NCBI GenBank assembly: GCA_014607495.2
Contig: CP053167.1
Coordinates: forward strand, 8,680,001 to 8,744,000
From: Carposina sasakii
Lineage: Eukaryota; Arthropoda; Insecta; Lepidoptera; Carposinidae
Direction: 5' to 3'
DNA length: 64,000 bases
Shown here: in pieces, positions 34,197-45,510 of the stretch
Numbering within the stretch: the stretch's first letter is position 1
Layout of the letters: each line of letters opens with the position of its first letter
Translations under genes and position numbers: made by a program
Notes under the pieces: generated by a model
The model's database searches: none
What the model was told of the DNA's origin: nothing
What the model saw: the letters and a program-made list of their open reading frames with translations, nothing else

Positions 34197-35219
34197 ATGA
34201 ATAAGGTTACAGTATTTATTATAATAATAAGCGGCTACAATTGTATAAAATTTGGTGTCCCACAGGGATGTATTCTGGGCCCCACTCTCTTTCTTATTTA
34301 CATCAACGACCTGTGTGGGATGACTATTCAGAACGGGAGGATCATAACGTATGCTGATGATACTGTCCTGCTCTTTCATGGCAACACCTGGGACAGTGTT
34401 GTGTTGTCTGCAAACTGTGGACTTAGAGCGGTGTCAGTTTGGTTGAGGAGAAATTTGCTCACAATTAATACATTAAAGACTAAGTACATTACTTTTACTA
34501 TTAACTCCTCTACTCAGCCTCCTGCTCCTTTGCCTCTTGTTATGCATAGGGGCACCTGCGTTGTTATGGCCAATTGCACTTGTCCACCTTTGGAGTCAGT
34601 TAAGACCATAAAATATCTTGGCGTGGTCCTGGACCGGTATCTCAGATGGACCGCCCACATTGAAACGCTCGTTGCTCGTGTTCGAAAATTAATATGGATA
34701 TTTAAACAGTTAAGACACATTGGCAGTAGGGACCTGGTAAAGATGGTATATTGCTCTCTGGTTCAGTCTGTTCTTTCGTACTGCGTTATTGTCTGGGGAT
34801 CATCTTGCGAAACTCACCTGCTGGTGCTGGAAAGGGCCCAGCGTGCCCTAATCAAAACTGCCATGTTCAAGAATAGGTTGTATTCTACCAAGCAGCTTTA
34901 TATAGACTGTGGCATTTTAACAGTCCGGCAAATATATATTTTAGCTGTGGTCCTTTACCAGCACTGCAAGGTTGATGTGAATCTTCTCCGTAGAATTAAG
35001 GAAAAGCGTAGGAAGGACATAATTTTCAACATTCCTATTACCCAGACGAAATTCGCTCGCAGAAGTGCGTCGGTGGCTGGACCAGCCGTCTATAATAGAA
35101 TTAGTCGTAGTATTAATATTATAGCCTTGACTCGTTACTCATGTAAGAAAATGGTTAATGAATATTTACGAGGGCTTGATTATTTACAATCTGAAGCTCT
35201 ATTTGGTTGCTTTTTGTAG
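34197..35219 (+). pseudogene. 5'-truncated LINE reverse transcriptase (palm end, thumb, C-terminus)
   Basis: The frame enters the RT just before motif B (KFGVPQGCILGPTLFLIYIND, at about residues 21-41) and has an intact catalytic motif C, ITYADDTVLL (residues about 50-60). The following WLRRNLLTINTLKTKYITF and TIKYLGVVLDRYLRWTAHI are the conserved segments after the palm in Jockey-like LINEs. The C-terminal region (RAQRALIKTAMFKNRLYSTKQLY...) runs without interruption to TAG at 35217. Motif A and the endonuclease are missing, so it cannot retrotranspose. The leading residues (about 1-18) probably come from flanking DNA, not the element. The 3' UTR extends to about 35770, with a (CA)n run at 35265-35293, and ends aataaacg(ATT)n, into which a family T element is inserted. 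Confidence 0.85.
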
Positions 35220-35793
35220 ATGCGATAGAAGTTATACTTATACATCACATTTTATACACTAACACAAACACACACACACACATACACACACACATTTTAT
35301 AGATTAACACTACATAATATTATGATTCAGGTACGATATATTGTGTTATATCATTCCACAATTAATCACATAGGTACCTTTATGCACTTGCAATGTTACA
35401 TACAAACTGGTTAAGTTACAGCTACACGTCACACTTGAGCGCTAAAGTTTCATTTATGAATGGCAAACAATAATTCATAGTTACCTATAGTTTTTCATGT
35501 TATTTTGTTATTGTTAGTTTTAGGGTAGTTTTAATATGCTCACCTAATCGTGTCTGCAACCAACTTGGTACAACATATTCAAGGTAGACCTTTTCATTCT
35601 TTATAAATTGGTAATATTTTATTTCGCTTAGGAAAGTCATTGTAACCCTGCAGTAACAGGTTTTACCTAGTGCAGGGGACAAAGGATCCTTAGTGCAAAT
35701 GGATGTACCTAACTTAGATTTTTTTTTTCTTATTTTTTGTACAATTTATCTTTGTTTTGGAAGCAATAAACGATTATTATTATTATTATTATT
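35220..35793 (+). mobile_element. LINE 3' UTR with (CA)n and (ATT)n tail
   Basis: Follows the RT stop. Contains a CA-rich microsatellite at about 35265-35293, the signal gcaataaacg near 35765 and a (att)n tail at about 35772-35793. Confidence 0.7.
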
Positions 35794-36468
35794 GTATCTC
35801 TGTTTAAATTCTCGGGACTACAGAGTCCCGGTCCTTTGAGAGGCGTGCATCGGGCCGTGGCCAAGATGTAGAGGCCCTTTTTAGAGAACTTTAATATTGT
35901 GTGGGATACACATGGCGGATACCATCGCCGACCGCACAATAAGATACACCCGGCGATGGTCCCCGCCATGTGCAAGACTATTGGAGTGCAGATCTATGTC
36001 ATGCGATGGAAACAAAGGTCATGGGCTATGGGGCTGAATGTTGGGTGGGGTTGGGTAAGTGGGCTATTGAAGGAGACTAACGGACGCCTGCCATTACAAC
36101 CAAGTCTCATAATTGTTTGGTGGCAGGCGGTGACTCGCCGACTCATTTCATGGGCCCCCTGAAACGGACGCACGCACGGAGCGACAAAGGGGGCAACATT
36201 TGGTGAGTGGCTAGGGTGGAGTGGTGCCCCTGGACTTTAAACCGAAGCCAACTCGCCACTTACTGACGGGCACGTCCACCCTCGAGCTGTCATAGCTCTC
36301 GCGACTCCACTCTGCCCGGCCGGCGAAGGCAAGGCAGAGGTGGGGGAACTGTTCCTCGTCAGACCTCACTCCGGTGCCGGAGATGAGGAACAGGGTCTTC
36401 CCCCGGGAGTACTTCAGGTCCGTGGGAACGCTACCTCCCAACAGCTCGCCACAAGCTGCCCTGCGGGC
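35794..36468. mobile_element. Family T element copy 2, again in a LINE (TTA)n tail
   Basis: A 675-bp sequence homologous to 10846-11333 with the same ends: tgtatctct plus the cgggact/agtcccg hairpin on the left, and ctgccctgcgggc on the right followed by (tta)n. It keeps an extra roughly 200-bp internal segment at about 35915-36105 ('accatcgccgaccgcac' ... 'ggcgatggt'). The shared minus-strand frame MGGSVPTDLK lies at 36211-36441, with no functional domain recognised. Confidence 0.65.
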
Positions 36469-36588
36469 TTATTATTATTATTATTAATACATTGTTATTT
36501 TCACTAGAATACTTCAGATGCATTTACTTGCGTAAGTTACTCGGGCATTCGCTTAGGCGATAAACTAGCATCTAGTCACTGATCTGGG

Positions 36589-36885
36589 TATCTACTCTGA
36601 AGTGACGATAAACGAAGTATCGGCCGAATATCGAGGTGTTTCCTACTACGAGCTTCCTTCGATCGGATCAGTCGCGCCGTTTTTTCATTCGGTCCGATCG
36701 AACTCTATTTGACAGGTATAAGGCTAGATAATAGAAAGCTTATAATATTAGTCAATGTGAGTTGTTCTCTATGGTTCTGAATGAGTTGTGAACATCCGAA
36801 GCAATTTCGTAGTAGGGTCAAAGGCTCCGATTCGGTCGGGCTTCGGTCGGACCGTAAGATTCGAAAGCGGCATTTCAGAGTAGAC
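36589..36885 (-). mobile_element. MITE family F, copy 2
   Basis: Inverted relative to 33173-33433. It starts tatctactctgaagtg and ends catttcagagtagac. The F pair brackets the Helitron-LINE-T block. Confidence 0.75.
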
Positions 36886-36887
36886 CC

Positions 36888-36985
36888 CCTGTTCCCGCTA
36901 TGCCAAATGTGGTTCTGAGTTCTTCTTTATTATCATAAAGTTTTGGCTACCCCGTTTCCGGAACACAGCCGTGTCTATAAATAAA
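36888..36985 (-). repeat. Family E fragment
   Basis: 'cctgttcccgctatgcc' and 'ggctaccccgtttccggaac' (then acagccgtgtct) match 42755-42850. Confidence 0.5.
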
Positions 36986-37066
36986 TAAATATCCACAAGC
37001 TTCACATTACGTAATGGGTTGTTTCAAAAAGTTCCGTTTGAAGAAACAAAGAGTTTTATAACATGA

Positions 37067-37343
37067 CTAGTGGACGCCCGCGACTTCGTCCGCGTGGACT
37101 GCAGAAAAAAACAAACTTTTATCTTTATAAAAAGTAATACATAAAAAAAGAAATATTATACATACAGACGAATTGAGAACCTCCTCCTTTTTTTAAAGTC
37201 GGTTAATAAAATAGGTATAGCCTACATAAAAAATAGCCTGTCAATTTTTATTAAAATCGCTCCAGCTGTTTTTACGTGCAAGTAACAAACATCTATCCAT
37301 TCATCCATACTCACAAACTTTCGCGTTTATAATATTAGTAGGA
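37067..37343 (-). mobile_element. Short non-autonomous Helitron
   Basis: On + a|CTAG at 37067, hairpin 'tggacgcccgcgacttcgtc', then 'tcgcgtttataatattagta' and gga|t at 37343. On the minus strand this is TCCTACTAATATTATAAACG...CTAG. A related shorter copy is at 63531-63750. Confidence 0.8.
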
Positions 37344-37480
37344 TTCAGTAGGTCTAAGAATCGGCTACTATCTGTTTCTCATAACCCTTCCACGAAATAA
37401 GCGATATCCACGCGAGCGGAGCCGCGGGCAACAGCTATTAAATATTGATATACAGGTTATAATGAGTCAATAGTATAAAT

Positions 37481-37718
37481 TAGAAAGTGCTTATCATGTT
37501 GAATAACTTTTCCTAAGACGGTATTTTCATATCTCTCAAAATTTAGCTGGGCTGTTAAGGGTTCTGCATCAGGTTATCTAGACCTTCAATTTTATTACGT
37601 TATTAGAAAGTGCTTATCATGCTGAGCAACTTTTCCTAAGACGGTATTTTCATATCTCTCAAAGTTTAGCTGGGCTGCTAAGGGTTCTGCATCAGGCAGT
37701 CTAGACCTTCAATTTTTT
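37481..37718. repeat. Two tandem copies of a 123-bp unit
   Basis: Unit 1 starts at 37481 and unit 2 at 37604 (tagaaagtgcttatcatg). Both contain 'ctaagacggtattttcatat' and 'tctagaccttcaattttt', with a few substitutions between them. They probably belong to the Helitron that follows. Confidence 0.8.
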
Positions 37719-38059
37719 TCTTTCATATCATTTCTACGTCATTTTATTCTTTCATACATATTTTTTGGATAACTTGAACCGTTTACGCAGCGCACGCAAC
37801 GGAAGTCTCCAAAGTTGAATAATTTTCCCCGTTTTTTCCACATTTTCCTCTTATTCTTCGTCCCTATTGGTCGCACTGTGATGATATATAGCCTAAAGCC
37901 TTCCTCGATAAATGGACTATCCAACACAAAAAGAATTTTTTAATTCGACCCAGTAGTTCCGGAGATTAGCGCGTTCAATCAAACAAACAAACAAACAAAC
38001 TCTTCAGCTTTATAATATTATTAGTATTATTAGTATTAGTATTAGTATATTAGTATAGA
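37719..38059 (-). mobile_element. Helitron 5' region
   Basis: On the minus strand, A|TCTATACTAATATACTAATA (38059 downward) leads into ATATTATAAAGCTGAAGAGT and (GTTT)n, a common lepidopteran Helitron 5' end. The attagt repeats at 38018-38050 are a local expansion. The matching 3' end in the same orientation is not found. A 3'-end-like piece in the opposite orientation is at 37395-37433 ('cggagccgcgggcaacagct'). Confidence 0.65.
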
Positions 38060-38274
38060 TAACTATAACATTGGTACGTGCTGAGCAATTTCTATTTTCT
38101 TCCCTCATCTTTCATGGGATAGGAAGATATTAAAGTAAATTCCGATGCTCTGGGAATGCGTAACACGTATTAATAAATACTTATTGTATTTCTGCTGCTT
38201 TCCTCTTTAGGTACTTACTTCTAGGCGGGGCGCTACTACGCATAAAAATATGAGTTCAACGGCTATATTATTTA

Positions 38275-38570
38275 CTAGTGGGCGCCCGCGACTCCGTCCG
38301 CGTGGACTACAGAAAAAACAAAATGTCGAAATTGTCCGGGATAAAAAGTAATCTATATGTTAAGTGGGACCTGTCACAATATATTCCTGAAAACTGCAAC
38401 GAAATCGGTTCGGCCGTTTCTGAGATTAGCGCGCACAGACAAACCGACAAAAAATCCAAAAATCATTGTTTTTGGTACTATTGCGTTGATAAAGGTCTCC
38501 TATGACAATTTTTCTCTTATATCGTACATGTACAGACAGCGATCTGTTACATTTTTATTATATGTATGAG
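38275..38570 (-). mobile_element. Short non-autonomous Helitron (family of 4599-4926)
   Basis: a|CTAG at 38275, with 'gactccgtccgcgtggacta' following. The other end is '...acatttttattatatgtatg' at 38570. Homologous along its length to 4599-4926 and 43559-43882 (inverted). Confidence 0.85.
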
Positions 38571-38578
38571 TGAGTATA

Positions 38579-38825
38579 CAGGGTGTAACAGAAAGGGTAT
38601 GTTAAGCGAAAAGCTATGTAAATAGACCATTATAGAGAACCTATTTCCAAAATTTGAGACTCGAAATCACATGTTTATTTTTCAAAATTGTATGAACATT
38701 CTTAAGTTGATTAGAAATTCTCCATACTAGCTGCAAAATTAAACATGTGATTTCGAGTCTGAAATTGTGTAGATAGGTTCCTTTTAGTGGGCTATTTCCA
38801 TAGCTTCTCGCTTAACATTCCCCTG
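38579..38825 (+). mobile_element. MITE family C copy
   Basis: Starts ta|cagggtgtaacagaaaggg. The right end has lost about 10 bp ('cttaacattcccctg|ta' instead of ...ccttttgttacaccctg). It lies 8 bp from the Helitron end. Confidence 0.8.
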
Positions 38826-38917
38826 TATAGAAAAGATTATGCAATAATACCCCAAAAAACTTCATTCAATAGTGCTGTGTTGTTCCTAATTTATACGTAC
38901 ATAATTACTAGGTAGCA

Positions 38918-39110
38918 ACGGGAGGTGGGCAGCAACGCCTCCCGTGCTGACAACATAGTGCGAAAATCATATTGCGGTCAACAACCCGCCTGCCCAGCAT
39001 GGTGACTATGGGCAAAACCCCCCTGTGGCAGTAGCCTTGTGGCGTACCCTGTGGGAGGGGCCTATGTCCAGTAGTGGCCTGCAATAGGCTAAAGAAGAAG
39101 AAGAAGAATT
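38918..39110 (+). mobile_element. Family K repeat with (AAG)n tail
   Basis: 'gggaggtgggcagcaacgcc' to 'gtggcctgcaataggctaaa' then (gaa)n. Like 20358-20632 but with an AAG tail instead of ATG. Confidence 0.75.
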
Positions 39111-39567
39111 ACTAGGTATAGGCACTGCTGTGTTTCTTATATAGATAAGAGAGCCAGAACTGCAGGATGACGAAAGAGAGAGGAGAATGAGATACTGCAT
39201 TATTTTTGAATCCTCGCTTATGAGGCTGTAAAGCAAACGCCACCAAAACTCTTGCACTCTTTATTGATGTATTAATTGCGAAGTTAGTATTTTCATATTA
39301 TATTATCTTAGTTATTTGGCCGTAGTATAGAAACTCGCTACACGAATAAATAAACCTATTTTATTATATTTACACCCTACCACTTTACTAAATTATTATT
39401 ACTTAGTTGACAGTAAAATTTTCAATGGCGCGCTATGGTGAAGCAATATAACTCTTGATATTGCACACACGCAAGTTTGTCACGCAATAAATATTACGAA
39501 TTTACCTAAGTATAGATAGATACATACAATAGTAGAATAACACACCCCGAGTCTACCTGTGGGTACC

Positions 39568-39822
39568 TTTTTTTATTTTATTCAAACACTACACAACACA
39601 TTAACCTAGTCCCACATTAAGATCCCTAAGGTCTTGTGTCGTGGGTACTAAGCAACGGTATATAAATACATACGAGTAGATAAGTATACTCGTAGAAACA
39701 TCCATGACTCGGAAACAAACATCGATATTTATCATATCAATGTTTGCACCTACCGGGATTCGAACCCAGGACCTATGGCGTCGCAGGCAGGGTCACTACC
39801 TACTAGACCAATCGGCCGTCGA
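39568..39822 (-). mobile_element. tRNA-derived SINE (about 255 bp)
   Basis: On the minus strand the head carries box A-like ttggtctagtagg and box B ggttcgaatcccgg in tRNA order (39822 to about 39748). A body of about 150 bp ('ttccgagtcatgg', 'cacgacacaagaccttaggg') and an A/T-rich 3' end (gaataaaataaaaaaagg) follow. The head does not fold into a complete modern tRNA. It resembles widespread lepidopteran tRNA-headed SINEs. Fragments are at 6911-7018 and 61345-61495. Confidence 0.85.
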
Positions 39823-42800
39823 ACCTACCATAAAATGCGATTAATGTTTCCGGGAAATGACATTCACGGAAGATGCAGCCTATGTGAAGGCCCACATCAT
39901 CATAGGACTATTAAACCAATACTTGGACATTCTGTTCTTATTTATCATTTATTATTATGATTAATGGTAGAAGTATATTAAATGCTCATTTTTTATTTAA
40001 CAGTTAACTTATATAGGCCTTCGCAGCAAGAGGTAAACCTACCGCCGTTTTTCGGGAGCAAATACGATAATCTGATCGGTAACAAATCTAGTGGAGGATG
40101 TTTTCTTCAAGTCACAAGTAAATAGGCATTATAGCTGCTATATTATAAAAATCATCTAAATAAAGTTTACATTTACTCCGTTAATTTATTACTATATTTA
40201 TTATTATACAAATTAATACTAAATAACCTACGAACTAAACTTATTTGCAATAACAACTACTGATACCTGAACTAATAACCTACGTAAAAAAAACTAGAGC
40301 CACAAAATAAAATAAAATAAAATATACAAAAAGAAGACTCCTTGCAAGTCTAAATAAATTAAATGAAAATTGAGTACCTATCTAATGTAACATGACCCGT
40401 ATCTGATAAAGCAGGGGTCTTAAACATTGTCGCCCAATACCTTCATTATGCTGAAATTGTATTGATAAATACCAATTATATCTTCTTAATTGTGTGACCT
40501 AAAGGAAAAACTAAAAAAAACTGGCGTTAGTTACACCATTTTCAAGTATAGTAATAGATATCCTACCTTCTTAACTTCTTTTCCTAAAACTAAACTTTCT
40601 GTAAAACAAAAAATAAACAACACGTTAAATAAATCGTATTCCTACTGTCGCTGTAGATTCTAAGAAATGGGAAAAGAATTGAAAAACGAAGATTGATAGT
40701 AAGTGAAAACTTATTGTTCGCGTTGTCGAATTGTGCTACTGTACCTTCGGGAAACACAAAATATCGGAAAATATATCTTTGTATTGACATTAAATTGTCA
40801 TGGACCCCATATTTTGTGATAAGATAGGTATTTGGGGGAAGATTTATAAATCCGGACATTATGTTCAGTTTTAGAACTGCGTCAGTTACAAAAACTATAT
40901 TAATATTTCGCCTACCACTTACATTTGGGGACACAATAAAATAAATTACTAATTTTTTCAAGGAAGATTTTACAGATTTTTAGTAATAGTCTTACTCAGG
41001 CGTAAGTCTAGTAGTTATTATGATAATACTTTATGGGTACCTACGTAGTACGCGTGTAATCATATATTTATTTTAAGAATTATGATTCTGAATTTCGACC
41101 GTAATTTTTGCATATTGATACTATTCCACCTGAAAGTACCAATATTTTTATGAAACTTAGTACCTAGTTATTTATTTAGCGTATGTGCTAACCTAGTTCA
41201 CATGGAAAAAGTCGCAGGCATCCACAAGTATATTTAGGTATAATCACTCGACCCAGACAAAATTTTAACTCTTTGTCTTTCTGTGTATTTTTCTATACCA
41301 GATGTAATTACAATTTAATTTTTTTTTTTTGCTTATTCATGTTTAATTAAATTAAGACACTTGGATACAATACATGCCTAGTATGAATTAGGTAGGTTAC
41401 TTACAAGTCCCAGAAAAATCGGTTCGTTTACTATGTAAATTTTAATAAAAAATCTAAAGATACATACTGAAACATATTACTAAGTTGCTTGCAAATAAAA
41501 AGTTTTCATACCACCACCAGCCTCATTAGAATGCGGCATATTACCAACCTAATACAATTAAAAACCAACATACCATCAGCATGAAACCTTCTGTTCGATC
41601 TTCGAATGAACCAACACAGCACTAAAAAGGTTTCAACACAGAACACAGTTTCAAAATCACGGGATATTCGAAATTGAAGCGAACGCGAAACGGAGCGTGT
41701 CGGTACGTATCGCCTGTGGGAAGGAAGGTTGGCCACTGCCGTTGCCCGTGTGTATATACTTCGGCTCTTTGCGCAGGTCTTCGAAGGGTGCTGTGTGTTT
41801 TCATATTTATTTTTAGGTCTCTACAGATGCGGTCTGTAAAAAAGTGTAATGTTTATGTACACATTGGGATTAGATCGTAAATTTAGTGAAGCTTAATGTC
41901 GATATAAATGTTTTATTGTACCTAACCGAGTATCTGCTGTCACATAAATTCGAGAAAATAATCAGTTGGTATATTTAAGTATTTAGGCAAGATTGACTAT
42001 CTTTCTATTCGTTTTAACTACCACAGAAAAGGATATATTAATATTCTTAACATTACCAACACTTTACCTAAGAGCAAATTAATCTCCGCCGGATTTTTCA
42101 GTGTACAAAACTCCATCAAATTTCGTTTAACCATTTTAAAACGGAAAAGACAGATGGATAACATAAAAAACACAGGTTGATGTCTTTATTACTGTACTAA
42201 TTTCGTATTTAATTAAAAGCGTTCTAGTCTAAAAACAACAGCTGCAATGCATTTGCTGAAATATTATTAAAACCAGAATGCATGCCATATGCTTTGACAA
42301 AATCCTATATGTGGAAAACATCAACATCCATCCAGTTATTTACTTATTTATTAAAAGAACATACAGCATAGGTTATGTTTCCTTTTTTCAAAATAACTAT
42401 TCTAGTAAATAGTTACCTACGACCGATAAAATCATGGTAATTTCGAGAAAAAAATCTTACTTCCTATCGATACTTTCCAAGAAGAAATAGCACATATTGC
42501 TAAAACCTACTATCAACATTTTTTCAAAAATAACATAAATACCACTTGTTGTACTTAGTAAAATACTGCACAGATATTCTAAACAGACTCTACGCTAGAA
42601 TTTACGAGGGTGTGAAAAGGAATTTATTCAGTTCGCTTTCAAGCTTTGTAATTAGAAAAACTAATTACTCGTACGTTTAAGCACCCTGACCTCATATTTT
42701 GTGAGATGTATCATGCATATTTTTGGTTATACTATTCATTTATATCTTCAGATGCACATTCTGTTCCCGCTATCCTAAAATCAAGAGTTGTGGATCTCCT

Positions 42801-43558
42801 TAATGATCCTGCAGTTCGAACTACCCCATTTCGAGAACACAGCCATGTCTGTGCATTATGTTAACTCTATTACCAGCTTCAGCTTGCTGGATCCCACACA
42901 TCCGACACAAACATGTCCAAACTATGCGTGTAGACCACCCGCATTATACTTACATACCGAAAACTGTATTTTTTTTAATAACCAGACGGTACGAGTGATC
43001 TAAACACAAAATAATCCAAAAATCTAAAATACGTAAAAAGAAACGTAAGCCTTCTTCAATAATTAAAATCGATAAATTTAAAAGGTTCCCCCGAGAAATC
43101 TTCATAAAGGTGTGAAACTAGACCAGTTCCCTTGATAATTTTAGCTGGCTTTAATATACTTGTATTCGCTTTGTCTTTATATTACTGTGTTTTATGGAGC
43201 GTGATAATAACGATAATGTACAAGTTGGTAAACGAAATTAATATTTTTTGTCTTAGCTTATAGAATTAGTTTAACACGACTGTTTTTCTTTTCTGCTGGC
43301 TATGTATTTTGACAGTTTATAGTGATGATCACTCTTTGAAATGTAATAAAATGGAAGTATAATGTACATATTTTGTGTTTTTTTTTCAGACAACGCATTA
43401 TGCCACTTCCATTTGTCACTACTATTTACTGACAAAAACTATAGCCGATATGCCTGCTGATGTCGAACTAAGCTATGTCAAGTGTCATCCAAATCCGTTT
43501 GTTTTGACACCTTTGAGCCTAGAGTTTTGGTTCTCTATTTTGTCTCATAATTTTTTTA
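39823..43558. other. Mostly unique AT-rich DNA
   Basis: No gene was recognised. 41660-41790 is locally GC-rich, with tatata at about 41754 and, on the minus strand, a possible donor g|gtatgttgg near 41569 just after an ATG. This could be a promoter and first exon, but no convincing coding frame exists. 42755-42850 is a family E fragment. Open frames at 40590-40961 and 43375-43614 lack motifs. Confidence 0.4.
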
Positions 43559-43882
43559 TCTATACATATAATAAAAATGTAACGGATCGCTGCCTGTATA
43601 TGGTAGATATATAAGAAAAAATAATATAGAATACCTTTATCAACGCAATAGTACCCAAAACAATGATTTTTGGAATTTTTGTCTGTTTGTATGTGCGTTT
43701 GTGCACGCTAATCTCAGAAACGGCTGAACCGATTTTGATGCAGTTTTCAGGAATATATTGTGACAGGTCCCACTTAACATATAGACTACTTTTTATGTCG
43801 GGAAAATGTTTTTATCCCGGATAATTTCGATATTTTGTATTTTTCTGTAGTCGACACGGACGGAGTCGCGGGCGTCCACTAG
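43559..43882 (+). mobile_element. Short non-autonomous Helitron (324 bp)
   Basis: A|TCTATACATATAATAAAAAT at 43559 and gcgggcgtccaCTAG|T at 43882. Both insertion-site bases (A and T) are present. Forward-oriented homologue of 4599-4926 and 38275-38570. Confidence 0.9.
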
Positions 43883-44150
43883 TTCATAATATAACGTGCC
43901 ATAATGTTTTGTGACATAATCATCATGAGTCCGAATGATAAGTAGCCCTAACTTAATGTCTTATAATATCACTTGCCCGAAAACCGAAATCCCTAAATAT
44001 AATATGACCTAATTTTTATGCTATAAATAAATATCACAATCTATAATATTCATAAGACATAAATGCTTTTCTATAATAGTTGTAAGTCCTAACAAACCTA
44101 ACCTTCCCATAACAACTTTCTCGTTTTAATTAACTATGCAACATGCACGC

Positions 44151-44226
44151 AAGCATGTAGTATGCAAGCAAGCATGCAGCATGTAAGCAAGCATGCAGCA
44201 TACAAGCAAACATGCAGCAGGCATGG
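44151..44226. repeat. Minisatellite, 19-bp unit x 4
   Basis: Units aagcatgcagcatgtaagc and close variants start at 44151, 44170, 44189 and 44208, with a partial unit before. Confidence 0.85.
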
Positions 44227-44345
44227 TGTCTGTCACGGCCCCGGCGCTGCGTGACTCCGGCGGTCCCTCAGCCGCGGCGGTAAGCGTTGCATTCACCTGC
44301 TGCTCAGCTCGCGGACCGTCTCGCCCCTTCGCGCCTACATTTTTT
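44227..44345. other. Isolated GC/CpG-rich island
   Basis: About 110 bp far more GC-rich than the surroundings ('cacggccccggcgctgcgtg', 'cagccgcggcggtaagcg'). On + an ATG at 44223 opens an 18- to 19-codon frame (MVSVTAPALRDSGGPSAAA) that reaches a GTAAGC donor-like site. It could be a short exon or promoter fragment of a host gene. Unrecognised. Confidence 0.35.
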
Positions 44346-44914
44346 TACATTGCACTCTAGAGGTAAGGCAGACAAGACTGCGTGGAGTCGGGGTAAACTG
44401 AGTCGATTTAAGAGCCTGTTTTTTTTATTCATCCTAATTTTGTTTTAAATAGTGCTCTAGAAAGATTCCTATTAACAATATTATTATAAACCATCATTCG
44501 GTATAACATACATTATACAATATAACACTTAGGACATGTGACTTTATAGCAAGAAAAATTAGGTTATCTAATCATTATAGCACCCGATCTTAAGGCACAA
44601 AATTATTAGAATTAAAGACGATTAGGTAATATACAATTTCGTATACGCGAACATTATGGAAAGTGATGATTATAGCAAACTTGTTAGGGATTATGATTTT
44701 CGGACGATCGATATTCGGAGAAGAAAGGAACTACCTAGAGTTTTTATATAATAGTCATTTTGAGCCGAACACAAAGTAGACAAGTCATTACTTTACTATG
44801 TACTGATGCGGGGCTTTACTAGAATAATATAATAGATAGAATGAATCTACAATGTCTAAACTAATGGTGGATCAAATATTATAGAGATTATTAAGCTATT
44901 TCTTTTATCTATCT
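44346..44914. other. AT-rich DNA, no feature recognised
   Basis: No gene, RNA or clear repeat was recognised in this stretch. Confidence 0.4.
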
Positions 44915-45105
44915 CTTCCCAGGCATACTGTACAAGTCAGTAGAGGGACAAGAGGGTCTTGGAGTTTTGTAGGCGATGGGGTAACCACCTGTCACTACTA
45001 ACCGAACTTGTACATCTCAACTATACCCTCAAAATTGGTCAGAAGTGGCACCACGTGGTTTTATCGGCCCTTAAAGGATAAAGGCGTGATTATATGTATA
45101 TATAT
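44915..45105 (+). mobile_element. SINE-like repeat, family A copy 7
   Basis: 'ctcttcccaggcatactgta' to 'ggataaaggcgtgattatat'. The ctctgcctaccccgt part is deleted. Confidence 0.75.
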
Positions 45106-45510
45106 CTTAAGCTATTTCAATGGAATAGAAATACACTAGAGATGGTTAGAGTCCACTTTTAGTAATTAAAGAAATAATAAGTCGGGAATATTCATACTAG
45201 TTTGTTTTTACAGTTAGTCCTCTTAAAAGGGTTTTCAGGTAACTGTTAGTTGATAGGTAGGCCTAATCTATGAAAATAGAGTTATCTATACATTGAGCCT
45301 TACATGTAAGGGCCATGGGCGTTACCCTTGTTAAGGGTGCGGGTAACGTGATTAGCCCTGTCAGATTCAGGTCGGTGACAAGATAAACCTTCGCTGTGCT
45401 TTGTGATAAGCCAGTATATGGATGATACATCGTTCATAGTCAGTATTTACTATAAACATATAGACATAGCTGTCTTCCCGAAATAAGGTATCCAGAACTC
45501 TAGGATTATA

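Noticed and set aside
39745..39822. Possible tRNA gene
   Set aside because: Box A and box B are present, but the stems do not pair and a SINE body with an A/T tail follows.
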